Below are positions 44,510 to 52,917 of a stretch of 64,000 bases of DNA, piece after piece. Location: NCBI RefSeq assembly GCF_001552535.1, contig NZ_BCRJ01000059.1, forward strand, positions 1 through 64,000, read 5' to 3'. The stretch comes from Nocardioides jensenii JCM 1364 = NBRC 14755 (GTDB lineage: Bacteria > Actinomycetota > Actinomycetes > Propionibacteriales > Nocardioidaceae). A model generated the notes under the pieces. The model was not told where the DNA came from. It searched no databases and saw nothing but the letters and a program-made list of their open reading frames with translations. Each line of letters starts with the position of its first letter. Position 1 is the stretch's first letter. Made by a program: the position numbers and the translations under genes.

Positions 44510-45780
44510 CCCACGGCGTCAAGATCCGGCTCATCGCGTTCTGCATCCTCAGCGCGGTCGGCATCGTCTACGTCACCGCGAACTACCTCGGGTTCGTCGA
44601 CAAGGTGCTCGGCCGGGGGATCACGGTCCACGCCACCCTGCCCGACTCGGGTGGTCTGTTCGTCGGCAGCGAGGTGACCTACCGGGGGGCGAAGGTCGGC
44701 AAGGTCTCCGGCATGCACGTGACCGGTGAGGGACTCGAGCTCGACCTCGCGCTCGAGGAGGGCACGAAGATCCCCGAGGGGTCCGCGTTCTACGTCCACA
44801 ACCTTTCCGCCGTGGGGGAGCAGTACCTCGACTTCCAGCCCGAGGACAAGAGCGGGCCCTACGCCGACGACGGCTACACCTTCACCGGGAACGCGCAGTC
44901 CCTGCCCGTGGGTGAGGACGAGGTGCTGGTGGCGCTCAACGACTTCGTCGGGTCGGTGGACAAGAAGAGCCTCTCCTCGGTGGTCAAGGAACTCGGGATC
45001 CTGTTCGACGACACCGCACCGGCGCTGGAGAAGCTCCTCGACGGTGGCACCGAGTTCATCGACGAGGCGGCCCTGCACACCGATGACACGATCCGGCTGC
45101 TGAACCAGGGGCTGACTGTCCTGAAGACGCAGAAGGGGCAGAGCGAGAACATCAAGTCGTTCAGCCGCGACCTGGCCACCCTGACCGACGCATTGCGCGG
45201 GAGCGACAAGGATCTGCGAACGATCCTGCAGGTGAGTCCCGGCGCCCTGCGCGAGGTCGACGGCCTGTTGCAGGATCTCGAGCCCACGTTGCCGGTGCTG
45301 CTGGCCAACCTGGTCACGACCAACCAGGTGGCGGTCAACCACCTGTCCGGCATCGAGACCCTGCTGGTCTCGTTCCCGCTGGCCGTGGCCGGCGGGTTCA
45401 CCGGCACACCGGGTGACGGATGGGGTCACGTGAACATCCAGCTGGCCCAGTCACCGGGGCCGTGCCGTGGCGCCGGCTACATGCCGCCCAGTGAATGGCG
45501 GCAGGGCAACGACCTGACCGACACCGCGATCTACCCGGCCCGATGCCTCAACCCGGGCAAGTCGGTCCAGCGCGGGTCGATGTACTCGCCCGAGCGGGGA
45601 GCCGGCACGAACTCGCCCGGACGCGCCTACCGGGGCGCCTACGACCCCACAACCGGCCTGACCGACGGCGCCGTCGACAAGGACGGCAATCCCGTATCCG
45701 TACACTCGCCGAAGAACCTCTCGATCCTCGGCAACGACTCCTGGAAGTGGCTCCTCGTCGGGCCGGTGGCACAGCAGTGA
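44506..45780 (+). CDS. mce4F: Mce-family protein Mce4F
   Basis: A 424-residue Mce protein. A membrane helix at about 7-25 is followed by an MCE domain with VTYRGAKVGKVSGMHV and NLSAVGEQYLDFQPE, the F-type signature. The C-terminal 110 residues are Gly/Pro-rich with two cysteines (GPCRGAGYMPP; YPARCLNPG). It overlaps Mce4E by ATGA and the next gene by GTGA. It completes the set of six Mce proteins of this operon. Confidence 0.94.
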   Translation: MTHGVKIRLIAFCILSAVGIVYVTANYLGFVDKVLGRGITVHATLPDSGGLFVGSEVTYRGAKVGKVSGMHVTGEGLELDLALEEGTKIPEGSAFYVHNLSAVGEQYLDFQPEDKSGPYADDGYTFTGNAQSLPVGEDEVLVALNDFVGSVDKKSLSSVVKELGILFDDTAPALEKLLDGGTEFIDEAALHTDDTIRLLNQGLTVLKTQKGQSENIKSFSRDLATLTDALRGSDKDLRTILQVSPGALREVDGLLQDLEPTLPVLLANLVTTNQVAVNHLSGIETLLVSFPLAVAGGFTGTPGDGWGHVNIQLAQSPGPCRGAGYMPPSEWRQGNDLTDTAIYPARCLNPGKSVQRGSMYSPERGAGTNSPGRAYRGAYDPTTGLTDGAVDKDGNPVSVHSPKNLSILGNDSWKWLLVGPVAQQ

Positions 45781-46343
45781 ATCCTGATTCCCAGAACTCT
45801 GTCCAGACCCTGCGCGTCAACATCGCGCTCTATCTCGCTGTCCTTCTGGTGGCCTTCGGTGCCGTCCTCGCCGGAGTGTTCCTGGTGTGGCCGGCGGTCC
45901 AGGGCGACGACGAACCGAACGCCGAGCACACGGCCTCGCAGAAGACCAAGGAAGATGTTCCCGACGACGTCTACCACGACGTGCTGGCGGCCGCCCGGTC
46001 CCAGGTGCTCGCGTTCGTGAATCTCGACTACCGCAACATCGAGGCGTCCACCGAGGCGGTGATGGCCGGGTCGACGGGTGAGTTCGCCAAGCAGTACTCC
46101 GCGTCCGAGAAGGGCCTGCGGACGTTGATGAAGCGCAACAAGTCGGTGATGGAGGGCGAGGTGCTCTCCGCCGGCGTGGTCGCGGTCTCCGAATACACCG
46201 CCCGGGTGCTGGTGGCCACCAACGGGTCGGTGCGCAACAAGAGCACCAAGGGCAAGGCCGTGGAGCGCAACCTCAGGCTCCAGCTCGACCTGACCCGCAG
46301 CAAGGACCGCTGGCTCGTCTCCGACCTCCAGTTCGTGGGGTGA
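45777..46343 (+). CDS. Mce-associated membrane protein (first of two)
   Basis: A 188-residue protein with one N-terminal membrane helix (about 17-38, LAVLLVAFGAVLAGVFLVW) and an extracytoplasmic domain of the NTF2-like fold seen in Mce-associated proteins (VLAAARSQVLAFVNLDYRNIEAS). Such proteins are thought to stabilise or help assemble Mce complexes; in mycobacteria the mce4 operon is likewise followed by two of them. The GTG start overlaps the Mce4F stop. Confidence 0.88.
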   Translation: MNPDSQNSVQTLRVNIALYLAVLLVAFGAVLAGVFLVWPAVQGDDEPNAEHTASQKTKEDVPDDVYHDVLAAARSQVLAFVNLDYRNIEASTEAVMAGSTGEFAKQYSASEKGLRTLMKRNKSVMEGEVLSAGVVAVSEYTARVLVATNGSVRNKSTKGKAVERNLRLQLDLTRSKDRWLVSDLQFVG

Positions 46344-46348
46344 ACGCA

Positions 46349-47197
46349 ATGTCGAACAACACGCCTCGTCGTCCGGTTGCCGGCTCCCGGGTGCCTGCAT
46401 CGGCCCCGCGCCGAGTCGCAGGTCGGGCGGGTGGTAGCCGTCACACCGAGCCCGATGCGGCCTCGATCGAGGGAACCACCACACCCTCGGATGCCTCGAC
46501 GGATGCGGCCGACCCCGGATCGGCACGCAGTGTGTCCCGCACCCAGCCCGCACCGCAGCAGTCCGACGACCCCACCCCGCGGTCCGCGTCGCCGAAGGGC
46601 CCGCTGTCCGTGGCCCAGGAGCAGCGCGGCTTGCTGAGCAACCGCGGCACCACCAAGGTGCTGGCCGTCGTCCTCGCGGTGCTGCTGCTGGTCGGCGTCG
46701 CCGAGCTGGTCACCTGGCAGGTCGCCGACGACGACGGTGGCTCGGGTGATGACGCGAAGGTGCTGGCTTTCGACGACACGTACGTCGTCCGTGACTCCCC
46801 GGTCAGCGTGCCGATGGCCGACTGGCGCGACGCGACCGACGCCGCGATCAAGTCGGTCACCGAGATTCTCAACGTGTCCTGGAAGGACTACGACAAGAAT
46901 CTCGACGATGCCGCGGCGTTCATCACCGACGGCTTCGCCAAGGAGTACTCCGCCACCGCCAAGGACACGCGTGCGCGTTTCCTCGAGACCAAGGCCGAGT
47001 ACGACTTCGCGGTGGTCGGCTCCTCGGTCGTGGAGGCGAGACCCGATGAGGTGGCGAGCCTGCTGTTCCTCAACCAGTTCGTCTACAAGGGCGAGGGCAA
47101 GCAGCGGACCGGCCCGGAGATCTATCCGGTCCGGGTGATGGTGCGCATGGTCCGCACCGACGACGGCTGGAAGATCGACGAGCTGCACGCACTCTGA
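46349..47197 (+). CDS. Mce-associated membrane protein (second of two)
   Basis: A 282-residue protein. The first 90 residues are a disordered cytosolic stretch rich in Pro, Ser, Arg and Ala. A single membrane helix follows (about 106-125, VLAVVLAVLLLVGVAELV), then a domain resembling the preceding protein (ITEILNVSWKDYDKNLDDA-like segment). I chose the ATG at 46349 because GTGGGGTG sits eight bases upstream; the GTG at 46340 overlaps the previous stop and would add three residues. It ends the mce4 operon. Confidence 0.87.
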   Translation: MSNNTPRRPVAGSRVPASAPRRVAGRAGGSRHTEPDAASIEGTTTPSDASTDAADPGSARSVSRTQPAPQQSDDPTPRSASPKGPLSVAQEQRGLLSNRGTTKVLAVVLAVLLLVGVAELVTWQVADDDGGSGDDAKVLAFDDTYVVRDSPVSVPMADWRDATDAAIKSVTEILNVSWKDYDKNLDDAAAFITDGFAKEYSATAKDTRARFLETKAEYDFAVVGSSVVEARPDEVASLLFLNQFVYKGEGKQRTGPEIYPVRVMVRMVRTDDGWKIDELHAL

Positions 47198-47253
47198 CTC
47201 CGGCGTCCCGGGTGCTGGACTTTGTCTGCCGACCCGGCTAACTTGGGCAAAAC

Positions 47254-47267
47254 TAGAACACGTTCCA
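47254..47267. promoter_or_regulatory. KstR-type box before the redox operon
   Basis: TAGAACACGTTCCA fits TnnAACnnGTTnnA exactly. A TAACTT -10-like box lies at 47239-47244, placing the box around the transcription start. It would control the operon starting at 47324. Confidence 0.78.
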
Positions 47268-47323
47268 CTAGTTCGCCGCGCCAGGTGCTTGAGTCGCCAG
47301 TGTCCGGAGGGAAGGATCAGGCC

Positions 47324-48316
47324 ATGTCACCCACCGAGCCTGCCCCCGAACACCTCGAGACCGACCTCGTGATCATCGGCGCCGGCCCCACCGGACTGTT
47401 CAGCGCCTACTACGCAGGTTTCCGCGGGCTCCGGGTGGCGGTGATCGACTCCCTGCCCGAATTGGGCGGCCAGATCACTGCGATGTATCCGGAGAAGGCG
47501 ATCCTCGACGTCGCGGGCTTCCCGAACGTCAAGGGACGAGACCTCGTCGCCGGTCTGGTCGAGCAGGCGAACACCGCGCGGCCGTCGTACCTCCTGGGGC
47601 GCACCGCGGTCTCGTTGGAGTCGACGGACGAGCGGGCGACGATCGGTCTGGCCGACGGCTCGACCGTGCGGGCCGGCGCCGTGCTGATCACCGCCGGCAT
47701 CGGCAAGTTCAGCCCCCGTCCGCTTCCCGCTGCCGATGGCTGGCAGGGCCGCGGGGTCGAGTTCTTCGTGCCCAGCTTCGACCCGTACGTCGGCAAGGAC
47801 GTGGTCGTGGTCGGCGGCGGGGACAGTGCCTTCGACTGGGCGATCCATCTCGAGCCGATGGCGAAGTCGGTCACGCTGGTGCATCGCCGCGAGGCCTTCC
47901 GGGCGCACGAGCGCACGGTCGAGAAGGTGCGCGCATCGTCGGTCGACATCGTCACCCGCGCCGAGGTGACCGAGCTGCGCGGTGCACCCGACCTCGAGGA
48001 GGCGGTGATCACCGTCGACGGGGAGGCGACCGTACGACCCGCCCAGGCCGTGGTCGCCGCGCTGGGCTTCGTGGCCGACCTGGGCCCGATGAAGGAGTGG
48101 GGCCTCACCCTCGAGAAGCGGCATGTCGTCGTCGATTCCGCGATGCGCACCAATCTGCCGCGGGTCTTCGCTGCCGGCGACATCACCGAGTACGCAGGCA
48201 AGGTCCGACTGATCGCGGTCGGGTTCGGTGAGGCGGCCACCGCCGTCAACAACGCCGCGGTCGTGATCGACCCCGCTGCCCATGTCTTCCCCGGCCACTC
48301 GAGCGAGGGCAGCTGA
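47324..48316 (+). CDS. Ferredoxin/flavodoxin-NADP+ reductase, type 2 (YumC-like)
   Basis: A 330-residue FAD/NAD(P) flavoprotein shaped like thioredoxin reductase but lacking its CxxC. FAD-binding VIIGAGPTGLFSAYYAG is near residue 16, the NADPH motif GGGDSAFDWAIHL near 165, and the ending GDITEYAGKVRLIAVGFGEA then TAVNNA is characteristic of FNR type 2. It would pass electrons from NADPH to a ferredoxin, and a P450-type ferredoxin gene lies two genes downstream. The ATG follows GGAGGGAAGG. Regulation by KstR is likely from the box upstream. Confidence 0.88.
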   Translation: MSPTEPAPEHLETDLVIIGAGPTGLFSAYYAGFRGLRVAVIDSLPELGGQITAMYPEKAILDVAGFPNVKGRDLVAGLVEQANTARPSYLLGRTAVSLESTDERATIGLADGSTVRAGAVLITAGIGKFSPRPLPAADGWQGRGVEFFVPSFDPYVGKDVVVVGGGDSAFDWAIHLEPMAKSVTLVHRREAFRAHERTVEKVRASSVDIVTRAEVTELRGAPDLEEAVITVDGEATVRPAQAVVAALGFVADLGPMKEWGLTLEKRHVVVDSAMRTNLPRVFAAGDITEYAGKVRLIAVGFGEAATAVNNAAVVIDPAAHVFPGHSSEGS

Positions 48317-48804
48317 TGTCAGGTCGTGACGCCGTACGCCTCGACGACGCGGAGCTCGACGCGTTCCTGCGCGAGAACCTCAAGGTCCAGGTGGCCACCG
48401 TCGGACTCGACGGCACCGCCCACCTCACCACGCTCTTCTACGTCGTGCTCGACGACGGCCGCCTCGCCTTCTGGACCTACGGGCGCTCGCAGAAGATCCG
48501 CAACCTCGAGCGCGACCCGCGGATCACCTGCCTCGTCGAGGACGGTACCGACTACTTCGAGCTGCGCGGGGCCGCGGTCAAGGGAACCGCCGAGCTGGTC
48601 CGCGACCCCGACCGCATCGTCGCGATCGGCAGTGCGGTGGCGACCCGCATGGTCGGCGCGGACTCCTTCGAGGAGCTCGGTGAGGTCGGTGCTGCCGAGG
48701 TGCATCGCCAGGCCGCCAAGCGAGTCGCGGTCATCGTCACGCCCGAACGGGTCAGCTCGTGGGACCACCGCAAGATGCTTGAACCGGCAGCGAAGGAAGG
48801 ATGA
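48316..48804 (+). CDS. Pyridoxamine-5'-phosphate-oxidase-like (PPOX) family protein
   Basis: A 162-residue split-barrel flavin-binding protein of the PPOX class. Typical segments are LKVQVATVGLDGTAHLTTLF, WTYGRSQKIRNLERDPRI and VKGTAELVRDPDRI. Actinobacterial relatives bind FMN or F420; the cofactor cannot be settled by reading. Its ATG overlaps the reductase stop (TGATG), so it is made together with the reductase and the ferredoxin. A redox step on a sterol intermediate is a possibility, not shown. Confidence 0.83.
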   Translation: MSGRDAVRLDDAELDAFLRENLKVQVATVGLDGTAHLTTLFYVVLDDGRLAFWTYGRSQKIRNLERDPRITCLVEDGTDYFELRGAAVKGTAELVRDPDRIVAIGSAVATRMVGADSFEELGEVGAAEVHRQAAKRVAVIVTPERVSSWDHRKMLEPAAKEG

Positions 48805-48810
48805 ACAGCG

Positions 48811-49005
48811 ATGAAGGTCAAGGTCGACTTCGACCTCTGTGAGTCGAACGCCCTGTGTGAGGCGCTGGCCCCGGAGGTCTTCGAGCTCGATGACGACGAC
48901 TACCTGGTCGTGAAGCAGGAGGACGTCACCGACGAGAACCGCGACAACGTCGAACGCGCCGTCGCTGCCTGCCCACGGTCGGCGATCTCGATCGTGGAGG
49001 GCTGA
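48811..49005 (+). CDS. fdxD: 3Fe-4S ferredoxin, FdxD-like
   Basis: A 64-residue ferredoxin of the P450-partner type. The cluster ligands lie in DLCESNALC (Cys 10 and 16) and ACP (Cys 54). The middle position of the first motif is not Cys, so a 3Fe-4S cluster is expected. It resembles M. tuberculosis FdxD (Rv3503c), also next to an SDR and mce4. It probably passes electrons to a steroid-oxidising P450 encoded outside this window. An AAGGAAGGATG-like ribosome site precedes the ATG. Confidence 0.88.
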   Translation: MKVKVDFDLCESNALCEALAPEVFELDDDDYLVVKQEDVTDENRDNVERAVAACPRSAISIVEG

Positions 49006-49009
49006 ACCG

Positions 49010-49912
49010 GTGGCCGGAGGACTCGATCTGGACGGTCGGGTGGCGGTCGTCACCGGCGCCGGGGCCGGGCTCGGACGCGCCGAGGCAGTGGCGCTGGCCC
49101 GCGCCGGTGCTCGCATCGTCCTGAACGACCTGCCGGGTGCGGCCGACGGGGCCGCCGAGGAGATCCGTTCGATCGGTGGCTCGGCGGTTGTTGCCGCCGG
49201 TGACGTGGGGGAGCGGAGCACCGCCGACCTGATGGTCGCCACCGCCCTGGACGAGTTCGGCAGTCTCGACATCGTGGTCAACAACGCGGGCGTCACTCGC
49301 GACCGCATGCTGTTCAACCTCAGCGACGACGAGTGGGACCTCGTCATCCGGGTGCACCTGCGTGGTCACTTCCTGCTGACCCGCAACGCCGCGGCCCACT
49401 GGCGGACGGTCTCCAAGGAGACCGGTGCGCCGGTCTACGGCCGCATCGTGAACACCGCCTCCGAGGCGTTCCTCTGCGGCTCGCCCGGCCAGGCCAACTA
49501 CGCAGCGGCCAAGGCCGGTATCAGCGCGCTGACCCTCTCGGCGGCACGGGGCCTGGCGAAGATGGGTGTTCGCGCCAACGCGATCTGCCCACGCGCCCGT
49601 ACCGCCATGACCGAGGTGGTCTTCGGCGAGGACCAGTCCGGCAAGGACGTCGACCCCTACTCGCCGGATCACGTCGCACCGCTGGTCGCCTACCTGGCCT
49701 CACCCGACGCCGACGCGATCAACGGTCAGGTGTTCGTCGTGTACGGCGGCATGGTGGCGCTCCTGGCCCCGCCGGTCGTCGAGCAGCGCTTCGACTCGGG
49801 TGGCTCCGTCTGGGACCTCGACGATCTCGCCAAGCAGGTCGGCGGCTACTTCGTCGACCGCGACCCGTCCCTCAGCTTCTCCGCCGACTCGGTGATGAAG
49901 CTGACCGTCTGA
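49010..49912 (+). CDS. SDR dehydrogenase of the steroid cluster (Rv3502c-like)
   Basis: A 300-residue SDR. It has VTGAGAGLGRAEA near residue 14, VVNNAGVTRDRML and a catalytic segment NYAAAKAGI, where Tyr and Lys are in place. The C-terminal 50 residues extend beyond the normal SDR core. The order ferredoxin then SDR matches fdxD-Rv3502c of M. tuberculosis, where the SDR belongs to the cholesterol regulon. A 3-hydroxyacyl-CoA or hydroxysteroid side-chain step is inferred. GTG start with GGAGGG upstream. Confidence 0.87.
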   Translation: MAGGLDLDGRVAVVTGAGAGLGRAEAVALARAGARIVLNDLPGAADGAAEEIRSIGGSAVVAAGDVGERSTADLMVATALDEFGSLDIVVNNAGVTRDRMLFNLSDDEWDLVIRVHLRGHFLLTRNAAAHWRTVSKETGAPVYGRIVNTASEAFLCGSPGQANYAAAKAGISALTLSAARGLAKMGVRANAICPRARTAMTEVVFGEDQSGKDVDPYSPDHVAPLVAYLASPDADAINGQVFVVYGGMVALLAPPVVEQRFDSGGSVWDLDDLAKQVGGYFVDRDPSLSFSADSVMKLTV

Positions 49913-49984
49913 CCCTGCTCCGAATGCTGCACCCCGCCGGCTCGCACCGTGCCGGTCACTCATCCTGCTCGAAAGGAACACATC

Positions 49985-50740
49985 ATGGGCCGACTCACCG
50001 GCAAGATCGCGATCGTCACCGGAGGTGCGCAGGGCCAGGGTGCCGCCATCGCGCGTGCCTTCGTCGCGGAAGGGGCGCAGGTCGTGATCGCCGACATCGC
50101 CGAGGCGGCGGGGGAGAAGCTGGCAGCCGAGCTCGGGGACGCCGTGCGCTTCCAGCGCCACGACGTCAGCGACGAAGCCTCCTGGGCGTCGGTCGTCGAG
50201 TTCACCGCCGCCACGTTCGGTGACGTCAACGTGCTGGTCAACAACGCCGGCATCCTGCGATTCGGCGAGATCCACACCATGGAGCTGGACGAGTTCGACC
50301 TCGTCGTACGCATCAACCAGCGCGGCACCTTCCTGGGCATGCGCGCCGTCGTACCCACGATGCGGAAGAACAAGCAGGGGTCGATCATCAACGCCTCGTC
50401 GGTCGAGGGGCTCGCCGGCATGGGCAGCCTGGCGGCGTACACCGGCACGAAGTTCGCGATCCGCGGCATGACCAAGGCCGCGGCCCTCGAGCTGGGCAGT
50501 CGCGGCGTCCGGGTCAACTCGGTGCACCCCGGCATGATCGACACCGGCATGACCCGCGAGCACGGCGGTGACGCGGCGATGGAGTACGGCGCGAGCAAGG
50601 TGCCGATGCGACGCGTGGGCACCCCCGAGGACATCGCCCCGCTCTACGTCTACCTGGCCAGCGACGAGAGCGGCTACGTCACCGGCGCCGAGATCGCCGT
50701 CGACGGCGGCGTCACCGCCACCCACGCCTTCGGCGGCTGA
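49985..50740 (+). CDS. SDR, 3-alpha(20-beta)-hydroxysteroid dehydrogenase/FabG3-like
   Basis: A 251-residue SDR. GGAQGQGAAIARAFVAEGA, VNNAGILRFGEI, INASSVEGLAG and YTGTKFAIRGMTKAAALELG closely follow mycobacterial FabG3 (Rv2002) and the Streptomyces 20-beta-hydroxysteroid dehydrogenase; the catalytic Tyr/Lys are present. It would oxidise or reduce a steroid hydroxyl with NAD(H). The family pattern is strong; the exact position on the steroid is not known. A gap of 72 bases separates it from the previous gene, so read-through from the KstR-boxed promoter is possible. Confidence 0.88.
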   Translation: MGRLTGKIAIVTGGAQGQGAAIARAFVAEGAQVVIADIAEAAGEKLAAELGDAVRFQRHDVSDEASWASVVEFTAATFGDVNVLVNNAGILRFGEIHTMELDEFDLVVRINQRGTFLGMRAVVPTMRKNKQGSIINASSVEGLAGMGSLAAYTGTKFAIRGMTKAAALELGSRGVRVNSVHPGMIDTGMTREHGGDAAMEYGASKVPMRRVGTPEDIAPLYVYLASDESGYVTGAEIAVDGGVTATHAFGG

Positions 50741-50752
50741 ATTTCTCGATAC

Positions 50753-50858
50753 TCCCTGACGTTCGGACCCCCAATTGGGGTAGTCCCTGACGTTCGGACC
50801 CTTGGGCAGGGTCCGAACGTCAGGGACTATCCACGAAAGGGGGTCCGAACGTCAGGGA
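50753..50858. repeat. Four-copy nested palindromic repeat
   Basis: The 18-base unit TCCCTGACGTTCGGACCC occurs twice forward (50753-50770, 50784-50801) and twice inverted (50809-50826, 50841-50858). Copies 2 and 3 make a perfect 21-base-pair stem with a seven-base loop; copies 1 and 4 can make an outer stem. It fills the space between two convergent genes and probably ends both transcripts, but the doubling is more than a terminator needs. Confidence 0.85.
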
Positions 50859-51464
50859 CTATCGGAGAAGGAGGCGGACGGCGACGGACATGGAGGTCTC
50901 CACGTCGGTGGCCGAGGATCGACCGGTGACCCAGCCGACCAGTGAGGAGAGCCAGACGTCGCCGATCACGCGGGCGATTGCGATCTCTTCCTCGGTGGGT
51001 TCGGCGTCGCCGGTGCGGGTGCCCATCGCCTCGGTCAGCACGGAGGTGAGCATCATGCCGACGTGGTGGATCTCGGTGGAGACGCTGGCGTCGGCGAACA
51101 TGAACGCTCGGGTCAGGGCCTCGGTGAGGTTGGGATCCTTCTGCAGGATCTTCGTGGTCCGGCCCAGGACGTAGTTGACCCGCGCCTCAGGGGTCTCGCC
51201 CGGGATCGGCTTGCCGGCCATCGCCGCCTGCGACCGCTCGAACTCGCGCCCCAGCGCGGAGACCAGCAAGTGAATCTTGGAGGGGAAGTAGCGGTAGAGC
51301 GTGCCGAGCGCCACGTCGGCCTGTTCCGCGACCGCGCGCATCTGCACGGCGTCGAAACCGCCGCGGGAAGCCAGCGCGATGGTGGCGTCGAGAATGCGCT
51401 TGCGGCGCTCCCTCTGGGCGGCCGAACCGAGCTCTTCCTGGGTGAGGGAGTTCAGGGCATTCAT
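50859..51464 (-). CDS. kstR: TetR-family sterol regulator KstR
   Basis: A 201-residue TetR protein that closely follows M. tuberculosis KstR (Rv3574). The shared line includes QRERRKRILDAT, VQMRAVAEQADVALGTLYRY and LLVSALGREF in the DNA-binding half, then LTEALTRAFMFADAS and VIGDVWLSSLVGWVTGR-SATDV in the ligand half. KstR represses cholesterol uptake and side-chain genes until a 3-oxo steroid-CoA type ligand binds. AGGAG precedes the ATG. Its neighbour fadE34 and six matching operator boxes within 25 kb support the call. Confidence 0.93.
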   Translation of the reverse strand: MNALNSLTQEELGSAAQRERRKRILDATIALASRGGFDAVQMRAVAEQADVALGTLYRYFPSKIHLLVSALGREFERSQAAMAGKPIPGETPEARVNYVLGRTTKILQKDPNLTEALTRAFMFADASVSTEIHHVGMMLTSVLTEAMGTRTGDAEPTEEEIAIARVIGDVWLSSLVGWVTGRSSATDVETSMSVAVRLLLR

Positions 51465-51603
51465 TGCTTTCTCCTCTCATCAGGGATACTCGTGTGACAC
51501 AACCCACGGGTAACTTAGGGTCATCCATCGTGCGTTCGGGAAACGAAACTGGATTCTACGGCGTTGGACTCTCCACATACGCTACTGCCTCGTGAGCCAT
51601 AAT

Positions 51604-51617
51604 AGGAACACGTTCCA
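51604..51617. promoter_or_regulatory. KstR-type box between kstR and the glycosyltransferase gene
   Basis: AGGAACACGTTCCA fits TnnAACnnGTTnnA except for the first base. CATAAT on the plus strand and TATTAT on the minus strand overlap just left of it, so the box could block both the glycosyltransferase promoter and that of kstR (140 bases away). Confidence 0.7.
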
Positions 51618-51663
51618 CTTCCCGTGTCGTGGATCCGGGCCGAACAGGAAGAAGGTGACAGTG

Positions 51664-52917
51664 ATGCGAGTCGCACTGCTGTCGTACCGCAGCAAGCCCC
51701 ACTGTGGGGGCCAGGGCGTCTACATCCGCCACCTCAGCCGTGAGCTGGTCGCGTTGGGTCACGAGGTCGAGGTCTTCTCCGGCCAGCCGTACCCCGAGCT
51801 CGACGAGGGCGTGAGCCTGACCAAGGTGCCCAGCCTCGACCTCTACCGTGAGCCGGACCCGTTCCGGGTGCCGAAGCTGACGGAGTTCCGCGACCTGATC
51901 GACGTCGAGGAGTTCCTGACCATGTGCACGGCCGGGTTCCCCGAGCCGAAGACCTTCAGCAAGCGTGTCGCGAAGATCATCAAGGCGCGTCGCGACGACT
52001 TCGACGTCGTCCACGACAACCAGGTGCTCGGGCACGGCATGGTCGACATCATGGATGCCGGCATCCCGCTGGTCACCACGCTGCACCACCCGATCACGTT
52101 CGACCGCCGCGTCGACCTCGCAGCCGCGCCCAACTGGCGCAAGCGACTCACCCTGCGCCGGTGGTACGGGTTCCTGCGCATGCAGGGCAAGGTCGCCCGT
52201 CGCGCGGTGAAGGTGCTCACGCCGTCGGAGTCCTCGGCCCGCGACATCGTCAAGGACTTCGGTGTCGACCCGTCGGTGATCCAGGTGATCCCACTCGGTG
52301 CCGACGACGTGTTCGCTCCGCCGACCACGCCGCGGGTGCCGGGCCGCATCGTCGCGATGGCCAGCGCCGACGCCCCGATCAAGGGCGTGCACACCCTCCT
52401 CGAGGCGTTCGCCAAGTTGCGCACCGAGCGCGACCTCGAGCTGATCATGGTCACCAAGCCCGAGACGGGTGGCCGCACCGAGAAGCTGATCGAGAAGCTC
52501 GCCATCGGCGACGCGGTCCGCTTCGTCAACGGCATCTCCGACGCCGAGCTGGTCGCGGTGATGGGCTCCGCCGAGCTCGCGGTCGTGCCGTCGCTCTACG
52601 AGGGCTTCTCCCTGCCGACCGCCGAGCTGATGGCCTGCGAGACTCCACTGGTGGTCAGCCGGGCCGGTGCCATCCCCGAGGTGGTCGGCCCCGACGGGCT
52701 CTGCGCCGATCTGGTCGAGCCCGGCAACGTCGAGGAGCTGCGCGAGGCGATCGCCGCCCTGCTCGATGACCCCGAGCGCCGGGCCCGCATGGGCCGCGCC
52801 GGGCGCGAACGGGTCCTGGAGACGTTCAGCTGGCGAGCAGTCGCTGCGGCCACCGCGGCGGCGTACGACGAAGTGATCGAGAACCACCACGCAAGGGGTA
52901 CCAATGCTGACCGTTGA
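51664..52917 (+). CDS. Glycosyltransferase family 4 protein
   Basis: A 417-residue GT-B glycosyltransferase of the GT4 family. The acceptor half opens RVALLSYRSKPHCGGQGVYI, where the Gly-rich loop binds substrate. The donor half has IKGVHTLLEAFAKL and the EX7E motif in EGFSLPTAELMA. No signal peptide or membrane segment is seen, so it acts on the cytosolic face. The product is unknown. The start of the next gene overlaps its end by 14 bases, so the following methyltransferase and toroid genes share its operon. The ATG follows AGAAGG. Confidence 0.88.
   Translation: MRVALLSYRSKPHCGGQGVYIRHLSRELVALGHEVEVFSGQPYPELDEGVSLTKVPSLDLYREPDPFRVPKLTEFRDLIDVEEFLTMCTAGFPEPKTFSKRVAKIIKARRDDFDVVHDNQVLGHGMVDIMDAGIPLVTTLHHPITFDRRVDLAAAPNWRKRLTLRRWYGFLRMQGKVARRAVKVLTPSESSARDIVKDFGVDPSVIQVIPLGADDVFAPPTTPRVPGRIVAMASADAPIKGVHTLLEAFAKLRTERDLELIMVTKPETGGRTEKLIEKLAIGDAVRFVNGISDAELVAVMGSAELAVVPSLYEGFSLPTAELMACETPLVVSRAGAIPEVVGPDGLCADLVEPGNVEELREAIAALLDDPERRARMGRAGRERVLETFSWRAVAAATAAAYDEVIENHHARGTNADR

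Noticed and set aside
22503-47197. The two mce operons as a recent tandem duplication
   Set aside because: The paired proteins differ clearly in length and sequence (for example MceA 341 versus 448 residues, lipobox only in one MceD), so they are old paralogues rather than a recent copy.
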